Source: Billgrantia sulfidoxydans (lineage in GTDB: Bacteria > Pseudomonadota > Gammaproteobacteria > Pseudomonadales > Halomonadaceae). Taken from it: a stretch of 64,000 nucleotides of DNA. The translations under genes and the position numbers were made by a program. Shown here piece after piece: positions 53,736 through 64,000 of this stretch (positions within the stretch are counted from its first letter, which is position 1; every line of letters starts with the position of its first letter). The stretch covers positions 3,596,001-3,660,000 of the forward strand of contig NZ_CP053381.1 in NCBI RefSeq assembly GCF_017868775.1. The letters run 5' to 3'. Under the pieces are notes generated by a model, which saw nothing but the letters and a program-made list of their open reading frames with translations, was not told the origin of the DNA and made no database searches.

Positions 53736-55428
53736 TCACTCGTCGGGTGGCAGGTCGGTCACCGCTCCGCTGCTGGCGGAGCTGACAGTGCGTGCGTACC
53801 TGGCCAGCACGCCGCGGGTATAGCGTGGTGGCGGCTGGCGCCAGGCCGCACGGCGGCGGGCGAGCTCCTCCTCGTCGACGCCAAGCTCGATGGTGTCCAC
53901 CTCGGCGTCGATGGTAATGGTGTCGCCGTCCTCCACCAGCGCCAGCGGCCCGCCGTCGAAGGCCTCCGGCGAGACATGCCCCACCACGAAACCGTGGCTG
54001 CCGCCGGAGAAGCGGCCATCGGTGATCAGCGCCACGGAGTCGCCCAGGCCCCGCCCCATGATCGCTGAGGTGGGGCGTGAGCATCTCGCGCATGCCCGGG
54101 CCGCCCCGCGGGCCCTCGTAGCGGATCACCACCACGTCGCCGGCCATGACCGTGCCGTCGTTGATGCGCGCCTGCGCCTCCTCCTCCGAGCCGAATACCC
54201 GCGCGGTGCCGGAGAAGCGCGTGCCCTCCTTGCCGGTGATCTTGGCCACGGCCCCGTCCGGGGCCAGGTTGCCATGCAGGATGCGCAGGTGGCTCTCGCG
54301 CTTGATGGGGGCCTCCAGCGGCGCGATGATCGGCTGGCCCTCGGGATACGGCCCGACCCCGGCCAGGTTTTCGGCCAGCGTCCTGCCGGTGACCGTGAGG
54401 CAATCGCCGTGCAGCAGGCCGGCGTCGAGCAGGGTCTTCATCAGCGGCTGGATGCCGCCGATCGCCACCAGCTCGCTCATCATGTAGCGCCCGCTCGGGC
54501 GCAGGTCGGCAAGCACCGGCACACGCCGGCCGATCTCGGTGAAGTCGGCAAGCGCGAGCGGCACGCCCACGCTGCTGGCCATGGCGATCAGGTGCAGCAC
54601 CGCATTGGTGGAGCCGCCTAGGGCAATCACCATGGTAATGGCGTTCTCGAAGGCCTCGCGGGTCATGATGTCGCTGGGCTTGATGTCGCGTTCGAGCAGT
54701 TCGAGCACGGCGGCACCAGCCGCCTCGCAGTCGGTGCGCTTGGCCGGCGACACCGCCTCCTGGGCCGAGCTCCCCGGCAGGCTCATGCCCAGCGCCTCGA
54801 TGGCCGAGGCCATGGTGTTGGCGGTATACATGCCACCGCAGGAGCCCGGGCCGGGAATCGCCGTCTCCTCGATCTGCTTCAGCTCGATCAAGTCCAGGTC
54901 GCCGCGGCTGTGGGCGCCCATGGCCTCGAACACCGAGACGATGTCGGTATGGTTGACGCCGGGCTGGATGGTGCCGCCATAGACGAACACGCTGGGCCGG
55001 TTCAGCCGCGCCAGCCCCATCAGGCAGCCCGGCATGTTCTTGTCGCAGCCGCCGATGGCCACCAGGCCATCGAAGCCCTCGCAGCCGGCCACCGTCTCGA
55101 TGGAGTCGGCGATCACCTCGCGCGAGACCAGAGAGTACTTCATGCCCTCGGTGCCGTTGGCGATGCCGTCGGAGATGGTGATGGTATTGAAGATCACGCC
55201 CTTGCCGCCGGCCGAGTCGGCGCCGTCGCGGGCGCGCTCGGCGAGCTCGTGGATGTGGCTGTTGCACGGCGTGACCATGCTCCAGGTGGAGGCGATGCCC
55301 ACCTGGGGCTTGGTGAAGTCCTCATCGGAAAAGCCCACCGCGCGCAGCATGGCGCGGCTGGCCGACTTGCCGACGCCATCCACCACCGGGGCGGAGTGGC
55401 GGCGGCGCGGGTCCGAGGTGTCGCTCAT
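53736..55428 (-). pseudogene. ilvD: Dihydroxy-acid dehydratase with one-base frameshift (real or sequencing error)
   Basis: Iron-sulfur dehydratase of branched-chain amino-acid synthesis. Reading starts at MSDTSDPRRRHSAPVVDGVGKSASRAMLR and keeps the cluster cysteines ([30 protein letters not shown]). After MREMLTP (about residue 450) the frame breaks: a run of four G on the plus strand (54072-54075) should be three. Beyond it the other frame continues [29 protein letters not shown] to the normal end TDLPPDE. With one base removed the product is 563 residues, a normal DHAD length. If real, the protein would lose its last 110 residues, including an active-site region. Confidence 0.88.
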
Positions 55429-55551
55429 GGGCGGTCTCCGTTTCGATCGATCGGGTGATCTACTGAGGGTGGCCGCCCGAGGCCGAGCTGGCAAATATCC
55501 CGCCATTCACCGAGGCCACGCGACGTGGCCTCGCAAGACGGCGGCAATGCC

Positions 55552-56994
55552 TCAGCGTCCCGGATAGGGATCCGCTCCGGCCAGCTCGCGGGTCATCATG
55601 CGGTCGCTGTAGGCGATGCCGTAGCGCTTCCTCGACCAGGCGTAGAGCGCCAGGCCGCCGCCCATCCAGCCGGCGGACATCAGCCATTCGACCGGTGCCA
55701 GCGCGGAGGGACTGCCGGGCAGATAGAGGGCGATGAGCCCCAGGGAGAGCAGGATCGAGAGGCTGCCCACCAGCTTGCCGTGGCGCACCCGGAACGGGCG
55801 CGGCATCTCCGGCTCGCGACGCCGCAGCACCACGAACGACACCGCCACGAACAGGTAGGCGATGACGATGCCGAGCCCGCCGGCCACGACCAGCCAGACC
55901 AGGGCCGGACGGCCGAAGAACGGCGCGATCGACGAGAGCACGCCCATCACCAGGATGGCGTTGGTGGGGGTGCGGTGCTTGGGATGCAGCTTGGCCAGCC
56001 AGGCCGGCAGCATGCCGGAGTGCGCCAGCGCATAGATCGCCCGCGAGCCACCCACGTAGAAGGCGTTCCAACTGGTGACGATGCCCGCGATACCGGCCAG
56101 GATCATCAATTTGCCCGCCCATGGCGCCTGGAAGACGGCCTGCATGGCATCCGGCACGGCCAGGGAACTGGTAGCCAGCTGGTCGGGGTTCAGCATCAAG
56201 GAGGTGCCGAGGATGATGAACGAATACCAGAACACCGCCATGATCACCGAGATCATCAATACGCGGCCAATCTCGCGAAACGGCAGGTTGATCTCCTCGG
56301 CCGCCTGGGGGATGACGTCGAAACCCACGAACATGAAAGGCACCATGATGATCACCAGCATGATGCCCCCCAGGACCCCCTGCTCGACGGAGAACAGCGG
56401 CTCCATGGTCGTTGTGCTGCCCTGGAACAGCGCGCCGGTGATGAACAGGATGCCCACCACCAGGATCAGCAGGGTCACCAGCTTCTGCAGCAGTGCCGCG
56501 GTGCGGATGCCCACGTAGTTCACCCACATCATCAGCACCGAGCCGGCCACCCCGACGGCCACCCAGGTCGCCTTCACCTCCCAGCCGGCGATAGTCCACA
56601 GGTGCCCCACGGCGTAGTCGGGGAACAAGTGCTCGACGACGGTGGGCAACGCCACGGCCTCGAAGGCCACCACGCTGACGTAGCCCAGGGTGATCGCCCA
56701 GGTGCACAGGAAGGAGGCGAAGTGCCCCAGCGCCCGGTAGCTGTAGACATGCTCGCCGCCCACCTGGGGCATGGCGGAGGCGAGCTCGGCGTAGGTGAGG
56801 CCCACCAGCACGATGATCAGCCCGCCGACCAGAAAGGCCGTGATCGCGCCCAGGCTTCCGGCCGACTGGATCCAACTGCCGGTCAGCACGATCCACCCCC
56901 AGCCGATCATGGCGCCGAAGGCCAGCGCCAGCACATCCTTGCGGGCCAGCACTCGAGCCAGCTGCCCCGCCGCTTTTCCGTTTTCCTGGGTCAT
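55552..56994 (-). CDS. APC-superfamily amino-acid permease
   Basis: Inner-membrane permease of 480 residues with about 12 segments. The first helix region LALAFGAMIGWGWIVLTGSWIQSAGSLGAI (about 17-46) has the unwound Gly-rich binding segment of APC carriers, and PFMFVGFDVIPQAAEEINLPFREIGRVL is the helix 6-7 hallmark. C-terminal loop RRREPEMPRPFRVRHGK is family-typical. Substrate is unknown; the neighbouring genes do not define it. GAGGAC precedes the ATG. Confidence 0.88.
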   Translation of the reverse strand: MTQENGKAAGQLARVLARKDVLALAFGAMIGWGWIVLTGSWIQSAGSLGAITAFLVGGLIIVLVGLTYAELASAMPQVGGEHVYSYRALGHFASFLCTWAITLGYVSVVAFEAVALPTVVEHLFPDYAVGHLWTIAGWEVKATWVAVGVAGSVLMMWVNYVGIRTAALLQKLVTLLILVVGILFITGALFQGSTTTMEPLFSVEQGVLGGIMLVIIMVPFMFVGFDVIPQAAEEINLPFREIGRVLMISVIMAVFWYSFIILGTSLMLNPDQLATSSLAVPDAMQAVFQAPWAGKLMILAGIAGIVTSWNAFYVGGSRAIYALAHSGMLPAWLAKLHPKHRTPTNAILVMGVLSSIAPFFGRPALVWLVVAGGLGIVIAYLFVAVSFVVLRRREPEMPRPFRVRHGKLVGSLSILLSLGLIALYLPGSPSALAPVEWLMSAGWMGGGLALYAWSRKRYGIAYSDRMMTRELAGADPYPGR

Positions 56995-57159
56995 GTCGTC
57001 CTCGCGATTGTCGTTGTTGACGTCGAATATACTTTCCGCTTGTGCTTAAAATAATCAACAACAGATTCGCAAGTCACGGCATCGATATCAAGCTAGACCT
57101 TTGCCTCGCGACCTTCACGCCCCGCGACGCAACCGCCGGGGAGCGCTCCTGCGACCGGC

Positions 57160-58548
57160 TCACAGCGGGCGGGCGCGTTCGTGGGGCGCCGCGCTCGCCA
57201 CGGCCAGGCTGACCAGGGTCGAGGCCGCCAGCGCACCGAGGAACGGCGGCAGCGTGGGAATGCTGCCCGGAAAGCTCGCCGCCAGCACGCCGGCCGCCAG
57301 GCTGCCCTGGGCGACCCAGCCCGGCAGGATGGCGCCGAGCAGGCCCGCCATGCCTCCCGCCATCGCGGCCAGCGGGGTCATGCGCCGCCACAGACCGAGC
57401 AGCACCGGCACCACGATGGCGGCGCACAGCAGATCGGCAATCAGGAACAGGCGCAGCACCGAGAGCCCCTGCAGCGCCACGATCACCACCGGCACCATCA
57501 GCGCCACGCTGACCAGCCGCGCCGCCCCGATGGAGAGCCCACGCCTGCCGGACCCCGCCACCACCAGCGAGGCAATGCCGTTCTGCAGGGTATCAACGCT
57601 GGAAGCGACCAGCGTGACCGCCAAGACCAGCGCCGGCAGCGCCAGCCAGCCCGGCGCCTCGCCGAGCAGCGCGAAGAACGGCATCGGCGGCTCACCGAGC
57701 GTCAGGCCACTCATCGCCGCGAGCATGCCGAGCCCGCCCACCAGCGCGACCACCGCCACGGTAGTCGCGCCGCCCAGCCAGGCGCCGCGATGCAGCGCAC
57801 GCTCGTCGCGGGCGGCCCAGACCCGCTGCCAGTATCCCTGGTGGAAGAGATTGGCGGCGGTGACCGCGATGACCAGGGTCAGCGCCACGCCCAGTGCGCC
57901 GTCGACGGGAATCGACGGCAGCGCTGCCCCGACGGGCATCTCGGGCAGACGCACGAGGGCGACGCCGCCCACGATGAGCAGCAGGGCGATCAGCAGCCAC
58001 GCTTGCCAGCGATCGGTGGCCAGGCTCGCCCGCAGGCCGCCGATGGCAGTGTAGAGCAGCGTGGTCGCGGCCACGCCGATCACCACCAGTGCCGGCGGTA
58101 CTTCCGACAGCAGCGCCGTAATCGCACCGATAGCGGTCAGCTCGGCGGCCAGGAAGCAGGCCATGTAGAGCACCGAGACCAGCGCCACCCAGCGCCGCAC
58201 GCCGGTGCCGTAGCAGGCTTCGGCGAACTCGCCGATGCTGCGCCCCTCAGGCAGCTGGCGCCGGATCGCCGGGCCGTAGAGCCCCAGCACGATGAACGGC
58301 AGCGCCGAACCGATGGCATAACCCGCCAGCGCCACCGGGCCGACGAAGGCGCCGATCTCCGGCGGCGCGAAGAGGATCCACGCGCCCATGCCCGAGGCCA
58401 GGAACGACAGCCCCAAGGTAGCGGCGGACTGAGAGTTGCGGGCGGTGACGTAGTCGTCGAGAGGGCCGTCGGCCCGGCGGGCATGCAGGCCCAGGAAGGC
58501 AAAGCACAGCAGCGCCGCGCCGAGCACGGCTGACGTCAGGTAGAACAT
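57160..58548 (-). CDS. Sodium:solute symporter under a TPP riboswitch, probable thiamine-precursor transporter
   Basis: SSS-family carrier of 462 residues with about 13 segments. Seen are LDDYVTARNSQSAATLGLSFLASGMGAWILFAPPEIGAFVG, YAIGSALPFIVLGLYGP and GGLRASLATDRWQAWLL (family signature region). A TPP riboswitch overlaps its ribosome site, so it is switched off by thiamine pyrophosphate and should import thiamine, HMP or another precursor. THI-controlled SSS carriers have been predicted before (ThiV-type). No thi biosynthesis gene is beside it. Confidence 0.85.
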   Translation of the reverse strand: MFYLTSAVLGAALLCFAFLGLHARRADGPLDDYVTARNSQSAATLGLSFLASGMGAWILFAPPEIGAFVGPVALAGYAIGSALPFIVLGLYGPAIRRQLPEGRSIGEFAEACYGTGVRRWVALVSVLYMACFLAAELTAIGAITALLSEVPPALVVIGVAATTLLYTAIGGLRASLATDRWQAWLLIALLLIVGGVALVRLPEMPVGAALPSIPVDGALGVALTLVIAVTAANLFHQGYWQRVWAARDERALHRGAWLGGATTVAVVALVGGLGMLAAMSGLTLGEPPMPFFALLGEAPGWLALPALVLAVTLVASSVDTLQNGIASLVVAGSGRRGLSIGAARLVSVALMVPVVIVALQGLSVLRLFLIADLLCAAIVVPVLLGLWRRMTPLAAMAGGMAGLLGAILPGWVAQGSLAAGVLAASFPGSIPTLPPFLGALAASTLVSLAVASAAPHERARPL

Positions 58549-58555
58549 GTCGCAC

Positions 58556-58640
58556 TTCCTCCGCCGGTATGAACCGGATCAGGTTCCAGGGTCAGCGCCT
58601 GGCGCTCTCTCAGCCTCGCCGTAGCGAGACTCCCCTGGCG
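58556..58640 (-). promoter_or_regulatory. TPP (THI-box) riboswitch
   Basis: On the minus strand the order is GGGGAGTC, then GGCTGAGAGAG, then ACCCTGGAACCTGATC, then GGTTCATACCGGCGGAGGAA, matching the conserved THI-box blocks in correct order and spacing. The last block contains the GGAGGAA Shine-Dalgarno of the symporter gene, whose ATG is 8 bases on. This layout suggests control of translation start by ligand-dependent sequestration. Confidence 0.95.
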
Positions 58641-58764
58641 ACAGTGAAGGTATGGGTCATCACGAGACTCAAGCCGGCCCTACACGAGCCGATATGACCT
58701 CGAGCCTCTGGAAATGATATAACAATGAAAAAACCAGAACACTCCTCCCTCGCAGGGAACCGCC

Positions 58765-59433
58765 ATGTTTAGCGAAGCCAAGGAACACGCCCCCGGGCAC
58801 CTTCACCACCTCTTTGCCGACCCCTACTCCGCCTTCGACAACCTGGCCGTCGAGCGCCAGCTGCACCTGCGAGTCGCCCTGCAGGCACTGGTCGGCGAGC
58901 CGCTGGCCAATGGCCGACTGACGCTGCGGGTCATTCATGGCTGGGAGAACGGCGGCTTCGAGCCCGCCGACCTGGCCCACGCCGACTACCGCATCGCCTC
59001 GCTCGACGACCTGGCGCGGATCAGCAGCGACCACCAGCGGGCCATCGACGGCGCTGCCCCGCTGCCTCGCGACGACGCCTCGCTGCTCGCCGCACCGCTG
59101 GCCGACGCCATCGCCGCCGCCGAGGCCAAGGGACAGGCCCTCGACGAGGAGACGCGCACCATCCCGGCGCGCTGGCCCGCCTTCGACCAAGGGCTCACGC
59201 TCTACACCTTCTTCAAGGTCTATCACCGCCTCACCTACGGCGAGGACGACAGCTACCGCTCGATCCAGTGCCGCACCGCGGAAGGCCCCCGCGAGATCCA
59301 CGAATTCCATCTCGAAGAGGGCGAATTCGCCGTGATCCGCCCGGCAGACGACGCTTCCGGCGACAGCGTGCTGGCGCTGCACGTCAGCCAGCTCGAGCCG
59401 GTGCGGATGCTGTTGGAAGCGTGCCGCCTCTGA
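58765..59433 (+). CDS. Hypothetical soluble protein, 222 residues
   Basis: Unrecognised. The product is acidic, with no signal peptide or membrane segment. Visible are HGWENGGFEPADLAHADYRIASLDDLARIS, a Thr/Arg region DEETRTIPARWPAFDQGLTLYTFFKVYHRLTYGEDDSYRSIQ and an end LHVSQLEPVRMLLEACRL. CAGGGAACC precedes the ATG. It is divergent from the riboswitch-controlled symporter and convergent with the AhpD-like gene (27 bp gap). Codon use is like the neighbours, so it looks native. Confidence 0.55.
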   Translation: MFSEAKEHAPGHLHHLFADPYSAFDNLAVERQLHLRVALQALVGEPLANGRLTLRVIHGWENGGFEPADLAHADYRIASLDDLARISSDHQRAIDGAAPLPRDDASLLAAPLADAIAAAEAKGQALDEETRTIPARWPAFDQGLTLYTFFKVYHRLTYGEDDSYRSIQCRTAEGPREIHEFHLEEGEFAVIRPADDASGDSVLALHVSQLEPVRMLLEACRL

Positions 59434-59460
59434 AACGCCACACCCCGCCTTGCGAGGCCG

Positions 59461-60048
59461 CTACTTCTCCCGCGGCACCCTGCCCATCAGGTAGAACTCC
59501 GGGTTCGGCGGCGTGCCGGTGAGGGTGACGAGGCGGTTGGAGAGGCCGAAGAAGGCGGTGATGGCGCCGATGTCCCAGATGTCCTCGTGGGTGAAGCCGA
59601 CCTCGACGAGGCGGGCCTGCCATTCATCGGTGAGTTCGCCCAACTCCAGGCCGCAGTACAGCGCGAAGTCGAGCATCACCCGGTGGCGCTCGCTGATCGG
59701 CGCGGTGCGGTGGTTGATCGCCACCTGGTCGGCCAGCAGCGGGGCCTTGCTGTAGATGCGCACCAGCGCGCCATGAGCCACCACGCAGTAGAGGCAGCGG
59801 TTGCGGGCGCTGGTGGCGACCACGATCATCTCCTTCTCCGCCTTGGTCAGGGTGTCGGATTCCCGCTCCATCAGGGCATCGTGGTAGGCGAAAAAGGCGC
59901 GGAATTCATCGGGGCGATGCGCCAGCATCAGGAACACGTTTGGCACGAAGCCGGCCTTCTCCTGTACGGCCAGGATGGCCTCGCGGATATCGTCGGGCAG
60001 ATCTTCGATCGATTCGGGTACGGGGAAGCGGCTGATCGGTGCGGTCAT
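59461..60048 (-). CDS. AhpD-like / carboxymuconolactone decarboxylase-family peroxidase-related protein
   Basis: All-helical protein of 195 residues. The redox motif RNRCLYCVVAHG (CxxC plus His, about 84-95) is intact, as in AhpD and the peroxidase-related CMD subfamily. Other typical parts are VFLMLAHRPDEFRAFFAYHDALM and LDFALYCGLELGELTDEWQARLVEVGFTHEDIWDI. It likely acts in peroxide or thiol redox defence. It stands alone, 90 bp before the start side of the DISM cyclase gene. Confidence 0.88.
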   Translation of the reverse strand: MTAPISRFPVPESIEDLPDDIREAILAVQEKAGFVPNVFLMLAHRPDEFRAFFAYHDALMERESDTLTKAEKEMIVVATSARNRCLYCVVAHGALVRIYSKAPLLADQVAINHRTAPISERHRVMLDFALYCGLELGELTDEWQARLVEVGFTHEDIWDIGAITAFFGLSNRLVTLTGTPPNPEFYLMGRVPREK

Positions 60049-60138
60049 GGTTGAGCCTTCGTTATCCTTGTGGTATCGACAGTTAACGTCAACGTAAAGA
60101 CATTGTCCATGCGACCTCCGTGCATCCTCGCTTCAAGG

Positions 60139-61989
60139 CTACTCCAGTACCTCGGCTATGGATCGGGTCACCACCCGGTTACGACTCCGCTCCTTGGCTT
60201 CGTACATCGCCAGGTCCGCCTGACGATACAGGGCCATGGCGGAGGGCACCTTGCGACAGTCGCGGCAGCACACCAGGCCAAAGGAGCCGGTCACCACTCC
60301 ATAGCACGATGTCTCGTGGGGAATTCGAAGCTGCTCCAGGGCCTGGCGGAAGCGCTCCAGCGCATGCTGCCCCGCCTCCAGCGAATCGGCCTCGAGCAGG
60401 ATGCCGAATTCCTCTCCGCCCAGACGGAACAACCGGTCGCCGGCGCGCTGGAAGTGGTCCTGAAGCATGGTGGCCACCCGCATCAGCACCTCGTCGCCTG
60501 CCTGATGGCCGTAGGCGTCGTTGTACCGCTTGAAGTCGTCGATATCCATCACTGCGAACAGCAGCGGCAGACCGCTGCGTCGTCGCTCCTGCAGCTTCTC
60601 CTCGACCAGCTCATGGAACTGGCGGCGGTTCAGCAGGCCGGTCAAGGGGTCTGTGCGCGCCAGCGCCGTGAGCCGCTGGTTGGCTCGCTCCAGTTCGTGC
60701 GTGCGTTGCTCTACCTCCACTTCCAGCCGCTCGTTGAGGGAGCGCTGCAGCTCGAGCGTGGCGCGCTCGGCGGCGAGCTTCTCGTTCTTGAACTGATTGA
60801 TCTTCCAAGCCAGCCCCAGCGAGAGCAGCAGAAACTCGATGCCCGAGCCGACCTGGACGGCGTATTCAGTCACGAGGTTGTAGGGCAGCACGCCCGCGAC
60901 CCGCAGGAAGTACAGCGCGACGCCTACCAGCAGCACGCCCCATGCCACCAGGTAGATCCTGGCAAGGGTATCGCGCTGCAAGCTCCGCCACACCGCCACG
61001 CCCAGCAACAGGCAGGAGAGCACGATGGCGGCGGGGATCATCAGGCGAAACAATGGCGCATAATGGCCGAGTAGCGCCGGCAGGGAGCTGAGCAGGCACA
61101 TGCCGCCCACGACAAAAAGTACGTGGGTCATACGGGGGGCATGCCGGCGCAGGCTCAAGAAACTGTTGCTGAAGACAGCGAGCATGAGAGCGAAGAAGCC
61201 GATATTGATCGGCACCAGTTGGTTGTTGAATGTCGGTAGTGTCGGCCACCAGTACTGGAACGCGAAGCCTCGCGCCGTGAACATCAGAATGAAGAAGGAC
61301 CCGAGGTAAGCCACGTAGAGCAGGAGCGAGCGCTCCCGCGTCGCCACATAGAGCAGCAGGTTGTAGATCAACAGCGCAAGCAGCGCACCGAAGTAGAGGC
61401 TGAAGGCCATCAGCTCGCGCTGGGCCTTGGCCAGGAAGCCCGCATCGCTCATCAGGTAGAGGGGCGTGGCGTCATACAGCCCGTCATGTGTGTCGAGCCG
61501 CAGGAATATCTGCCGCGACTCACCGGCAGGCACATAGACCGGCAGCACGAAGGTGCGATGGGTAACGGGGCGGGAATCGAAATCCCGACGATTACCTGTC
61601 TGCCATTGGCTGACGATCTCACCGTGCTCATCCACCACATAGGCATCGAGGTAGTCGTGCAGGGGCATGGCCAGCTCCAGCAGCCTGCGCACTTCCTTGC
61701 TGGAGCCGTTCTCGATTCGCAGCCGCAACCACCACGCCGAGTCGGAGAAGCTGAAGTTGAGAGTCTCCTGCCGCGAGGGCTGCCACGCCAGGGCACCACC
61801 CTCGCCCACCAGCTGCTCGATGTCGAGCTCGCGCTCGGCATCCTCGAGCAGCTGGACATGCGGCCCCAGGTTCAGCTCCCCAGTCAGGGCGCCAACCTCG
61901 ATAGCGGCCTGGGCATTGAGCGGGACGAGGCACAACAAGGCCAGTAGCCATTGGTGAAGCCCGACCACGAATGGAGAAAGGTGCGGCAT
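60139..61989 (-). CDS. 7TMR-DISM diguanylate cyclase
   Basis: Membrane receptor making cyclic-di-GMP, 616 residues. A signal peptide (1-28, ending AQA) precedes a periplasmic 7TMR-DISMED2 domain (about 40-170: DSAWWLRLRIENGSSKEVRRLLELAMPLHDYLDAYV). Seven helices follow (about 190-385), then a coiled coil (NEKLAAERATLELQRSLNERLEVEVEQRTHELERAN), then GGDEF (LARTDPLTGLLNRRQF, DDFKRYNDAYGHQAGDEVL). The active loop is GGEEF (about 525) with the RxxD inhibitory site RAGD five residues before, so it is product-controlled. The ligand is probably a carbohydrate-like compound. Confidence 0.92.
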   Translation of the reverse strand: MPHLSPFVVGLHQWLLALLCLVPLNAQAAIEVGALTGELNLGPHVQLLEDAERELDIEQLVGEGGALAWQPSRQETLNFSFSDSAWWLRLRIENGSSKEVRRLLELAMPLHDYLDAYVVDEHGEIVSQWQTGNRRDFDSRPVTHRTFVLPVYVPAGESRQIFLRLDTHDGLYDATPLYLMSDAGFLAKAQRELMAFSLYFGALLALLIYNLLLYVATRERSLLLYVAYLGSFFILMFTARGFAFQYWWPTLPTFNNQLVPINIGFFALMLAVFSNSFLSLRRHAPRMTHVLFVVGGMCLLSSLPALLGHYAPLFRLMIPAAIVLSCLLLGVAVWRSLQRDTLARIYLVAWGVLLVGVALYFLRVAGVLPYNLVTEYAVQVGSGIEFLLLSLGLAWKINQFKNEKLAAERATLELQRSLNERLEVEVEQRTHELERANQRLTALARTDPLTGLLNRRQFHELVEEKLQERRRSGLPLLFAVMDIDDFKRYNDAYGHQAGDEVLMRVATMLQDHFQRAGDRLFRLGGEEFGILLEADSLEAGQHALERFRQALEQLRIPHETSCYGVVTGSFGLVCCRDCRKVPSAMALYRQADLAMYEAKERSRNRVVTRSIAEVLE

Positions 61990-62079
61990 GCAGCAAAGTA
62001 CCCTGTCACGGTGACGCCAGTGTCTGGTCTAGATACCACGGCTGTTGGCGACTTGCTGCAAAAAACACTTAGCCATTAT

Positions 62080-62117
62080 AAACGCAAGCGCCCCCGCAAC
62101 GAGGGCGGGGGCGCTTG
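62080..62117 (-). terminator. Intrinsic terminator of mmsA
   Basis: A 13-bp perfect stem CAAGCGCCCCCGC with GCGGGGGCGCTTG around a 7-base loop, 16 bases after the mmsA stop. On the minus strand CGTTTATAATGG follows, a short T-tract. Confidence 0.7.
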
Positions 62118-62132
62118 ATCACCCGGGTCAGG

Positions 62133-63632
<1,500 letters not shown>

Positions 63633-63808
63633 GGCGATGCTCCTGGTTTGTCGTTGTAAACCGGCTGGTTCCGGGAGCGCTGAAGATGGAACCATTCAGC
63701 GCCGCCTTAGACTTTCTGTGTATAAAAACACGAAGTGCGATGAATTCGAGTCTATAGAGCCGTCCTGCGGCATGACAACGGGCACTTCTTCACAAGATTT
63801 GTGCAACA

Positions 63809-64000
63809 ATGCACAACCCGACACGCCGCAGCGCAGGTGGCCCCGTGCTCGACTGGCAGGACATCCAGATTTTCCTCGAAGTGGCGCGCAGCCAGCGGCT
63901 CATCGACGCCGCTCGGCGCCTGGGCCTGGATCACTCCACGCTGTCGCGCCGTACCCGTCGCTTCGAGCAGAAACTCAATACCCAGCTCTTCGAGCGTAGC
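63809..64000 (+). CDS. LysR-family regulator, 3' end outside window
   Basis: Only the N-terminal 64 codons are present. The frame reads LDWQDIQIFLEVARSQRLIDAARRLGLDHSTLSRRTRRFEQKLNTQLFER, a LysR winged HTH. Two starts are possible: ATG at 63809, or GTG at 63845 with AGGTGG upstream; the GTG gives the usual family N-terminus. It is divergent from mmsA, so it probably regulates that gene. Confidence 0.8.
   Translation, partial: MHNPTRRSAGGPVLDWQDIQIFLEVARSQRLIDAARRLGLDHSTLSRRTRRFEQKLNTQLFERS

Overview
The window looks like the chromosome of a halophilic gammaproteobacterium of the Halomonas/Chromohalobacter type. The reasons are the high GC content, very acidic envelope proteins, a RefSeq-typical Halomonadaceae gene mix (many TRAP carriers, a CadR/CadA metal pair, paired HisJ-type binding proteins) and gammaproteobacterial operon forms. 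This placement is inferred from gene content, not from a marker gene; no rRNA or tRNA gene was found.

Layout. 1-5.7 kb: the end of a tartrate/D-malate dehydrogenase gene, a Tat-exported sulfide:quinone oxidoreductase with a small membrane partner, an acidic repeat/PRC-barrel envelope protein, WrbA and a methyltransferase. 5.9-12.6 kb: an arginine/ornithine-type ABC importer of the Aot kind (AstE-family protein, ATPase, two permeases, two tandem binding proteins) and an isoaspartyl dipeptidase. 12.6-16.5 kb: CadR/CadA heavy-metal efflux with a MerR-type promoter, meeting a cation/proton antiporter tail to tail. 16.7-27.2 kb: a long minus-strand catabolic locus (LysR regulator, TRAP transporter, glutamine-synthetase-like ligase, aldehyde dehydrogenase, iron alcohol dehydrogenase, class I amidotransferase) next to a DadA-like oxidase. 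It reads as a gamma-glutamylation route for an imported amine or amino alcohol, and it carries a six-copy 13-bp tandem array. 27.2-34.8 kb: a TraX-like membrane protein, a GGDEF/EAL protein, an ethylbenzene-dehydrogenase-type haem protein with a membrane partner, and a PhoX-type phosphatase.

34.9-47.3 kb is the most coherent system: an organosulfonate island. A TRAP transporter imports a C3 sulfonate. A HisD-family dehydrogenase (HpsN type), an SDR and a zinc dehydrogenase oxidise it. An Ldh2-family dehydrogenase (ComC type) and sulfolactate sulfo-lyase SuyAB complete conversion to pyruvate and sulfite, and a COG2855/YeiH-type carrier would export the sulfite. A LacI-family regulator is linked to the uptake and oxidation operons by two identical perfect 14-bp palindromes. 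A GntR/UTRA regulator is divergent from suyAB across a promoter covered by two further dyads. 2,3-dihydroxypropane-1-sulfonate (DHPS) is the likeliest substrate.

47.4-64 kb: purEK, a TAXI-type TRAP system with its DUF1850 protein, a small HTH protein, an ilvD gene with an apparent one-base frameshift, an APC amino-acid permease, a sodium:solute symporter under a TPP riboswitch, an unrecognised 222-residue protein, an AhpD-like protein, a 7TMR-DISM diguanylate cyclase, and methylmalonate-semialdehyde dehydrogenase divergent from a LysR gene cut by the window end. No insertion sequence, prophage or CRISPR array was seen. The only stretch over 300 bases without a recognised gene is 10223-10574, which holds a strong hairpin and a candidate 30-codon ORF.
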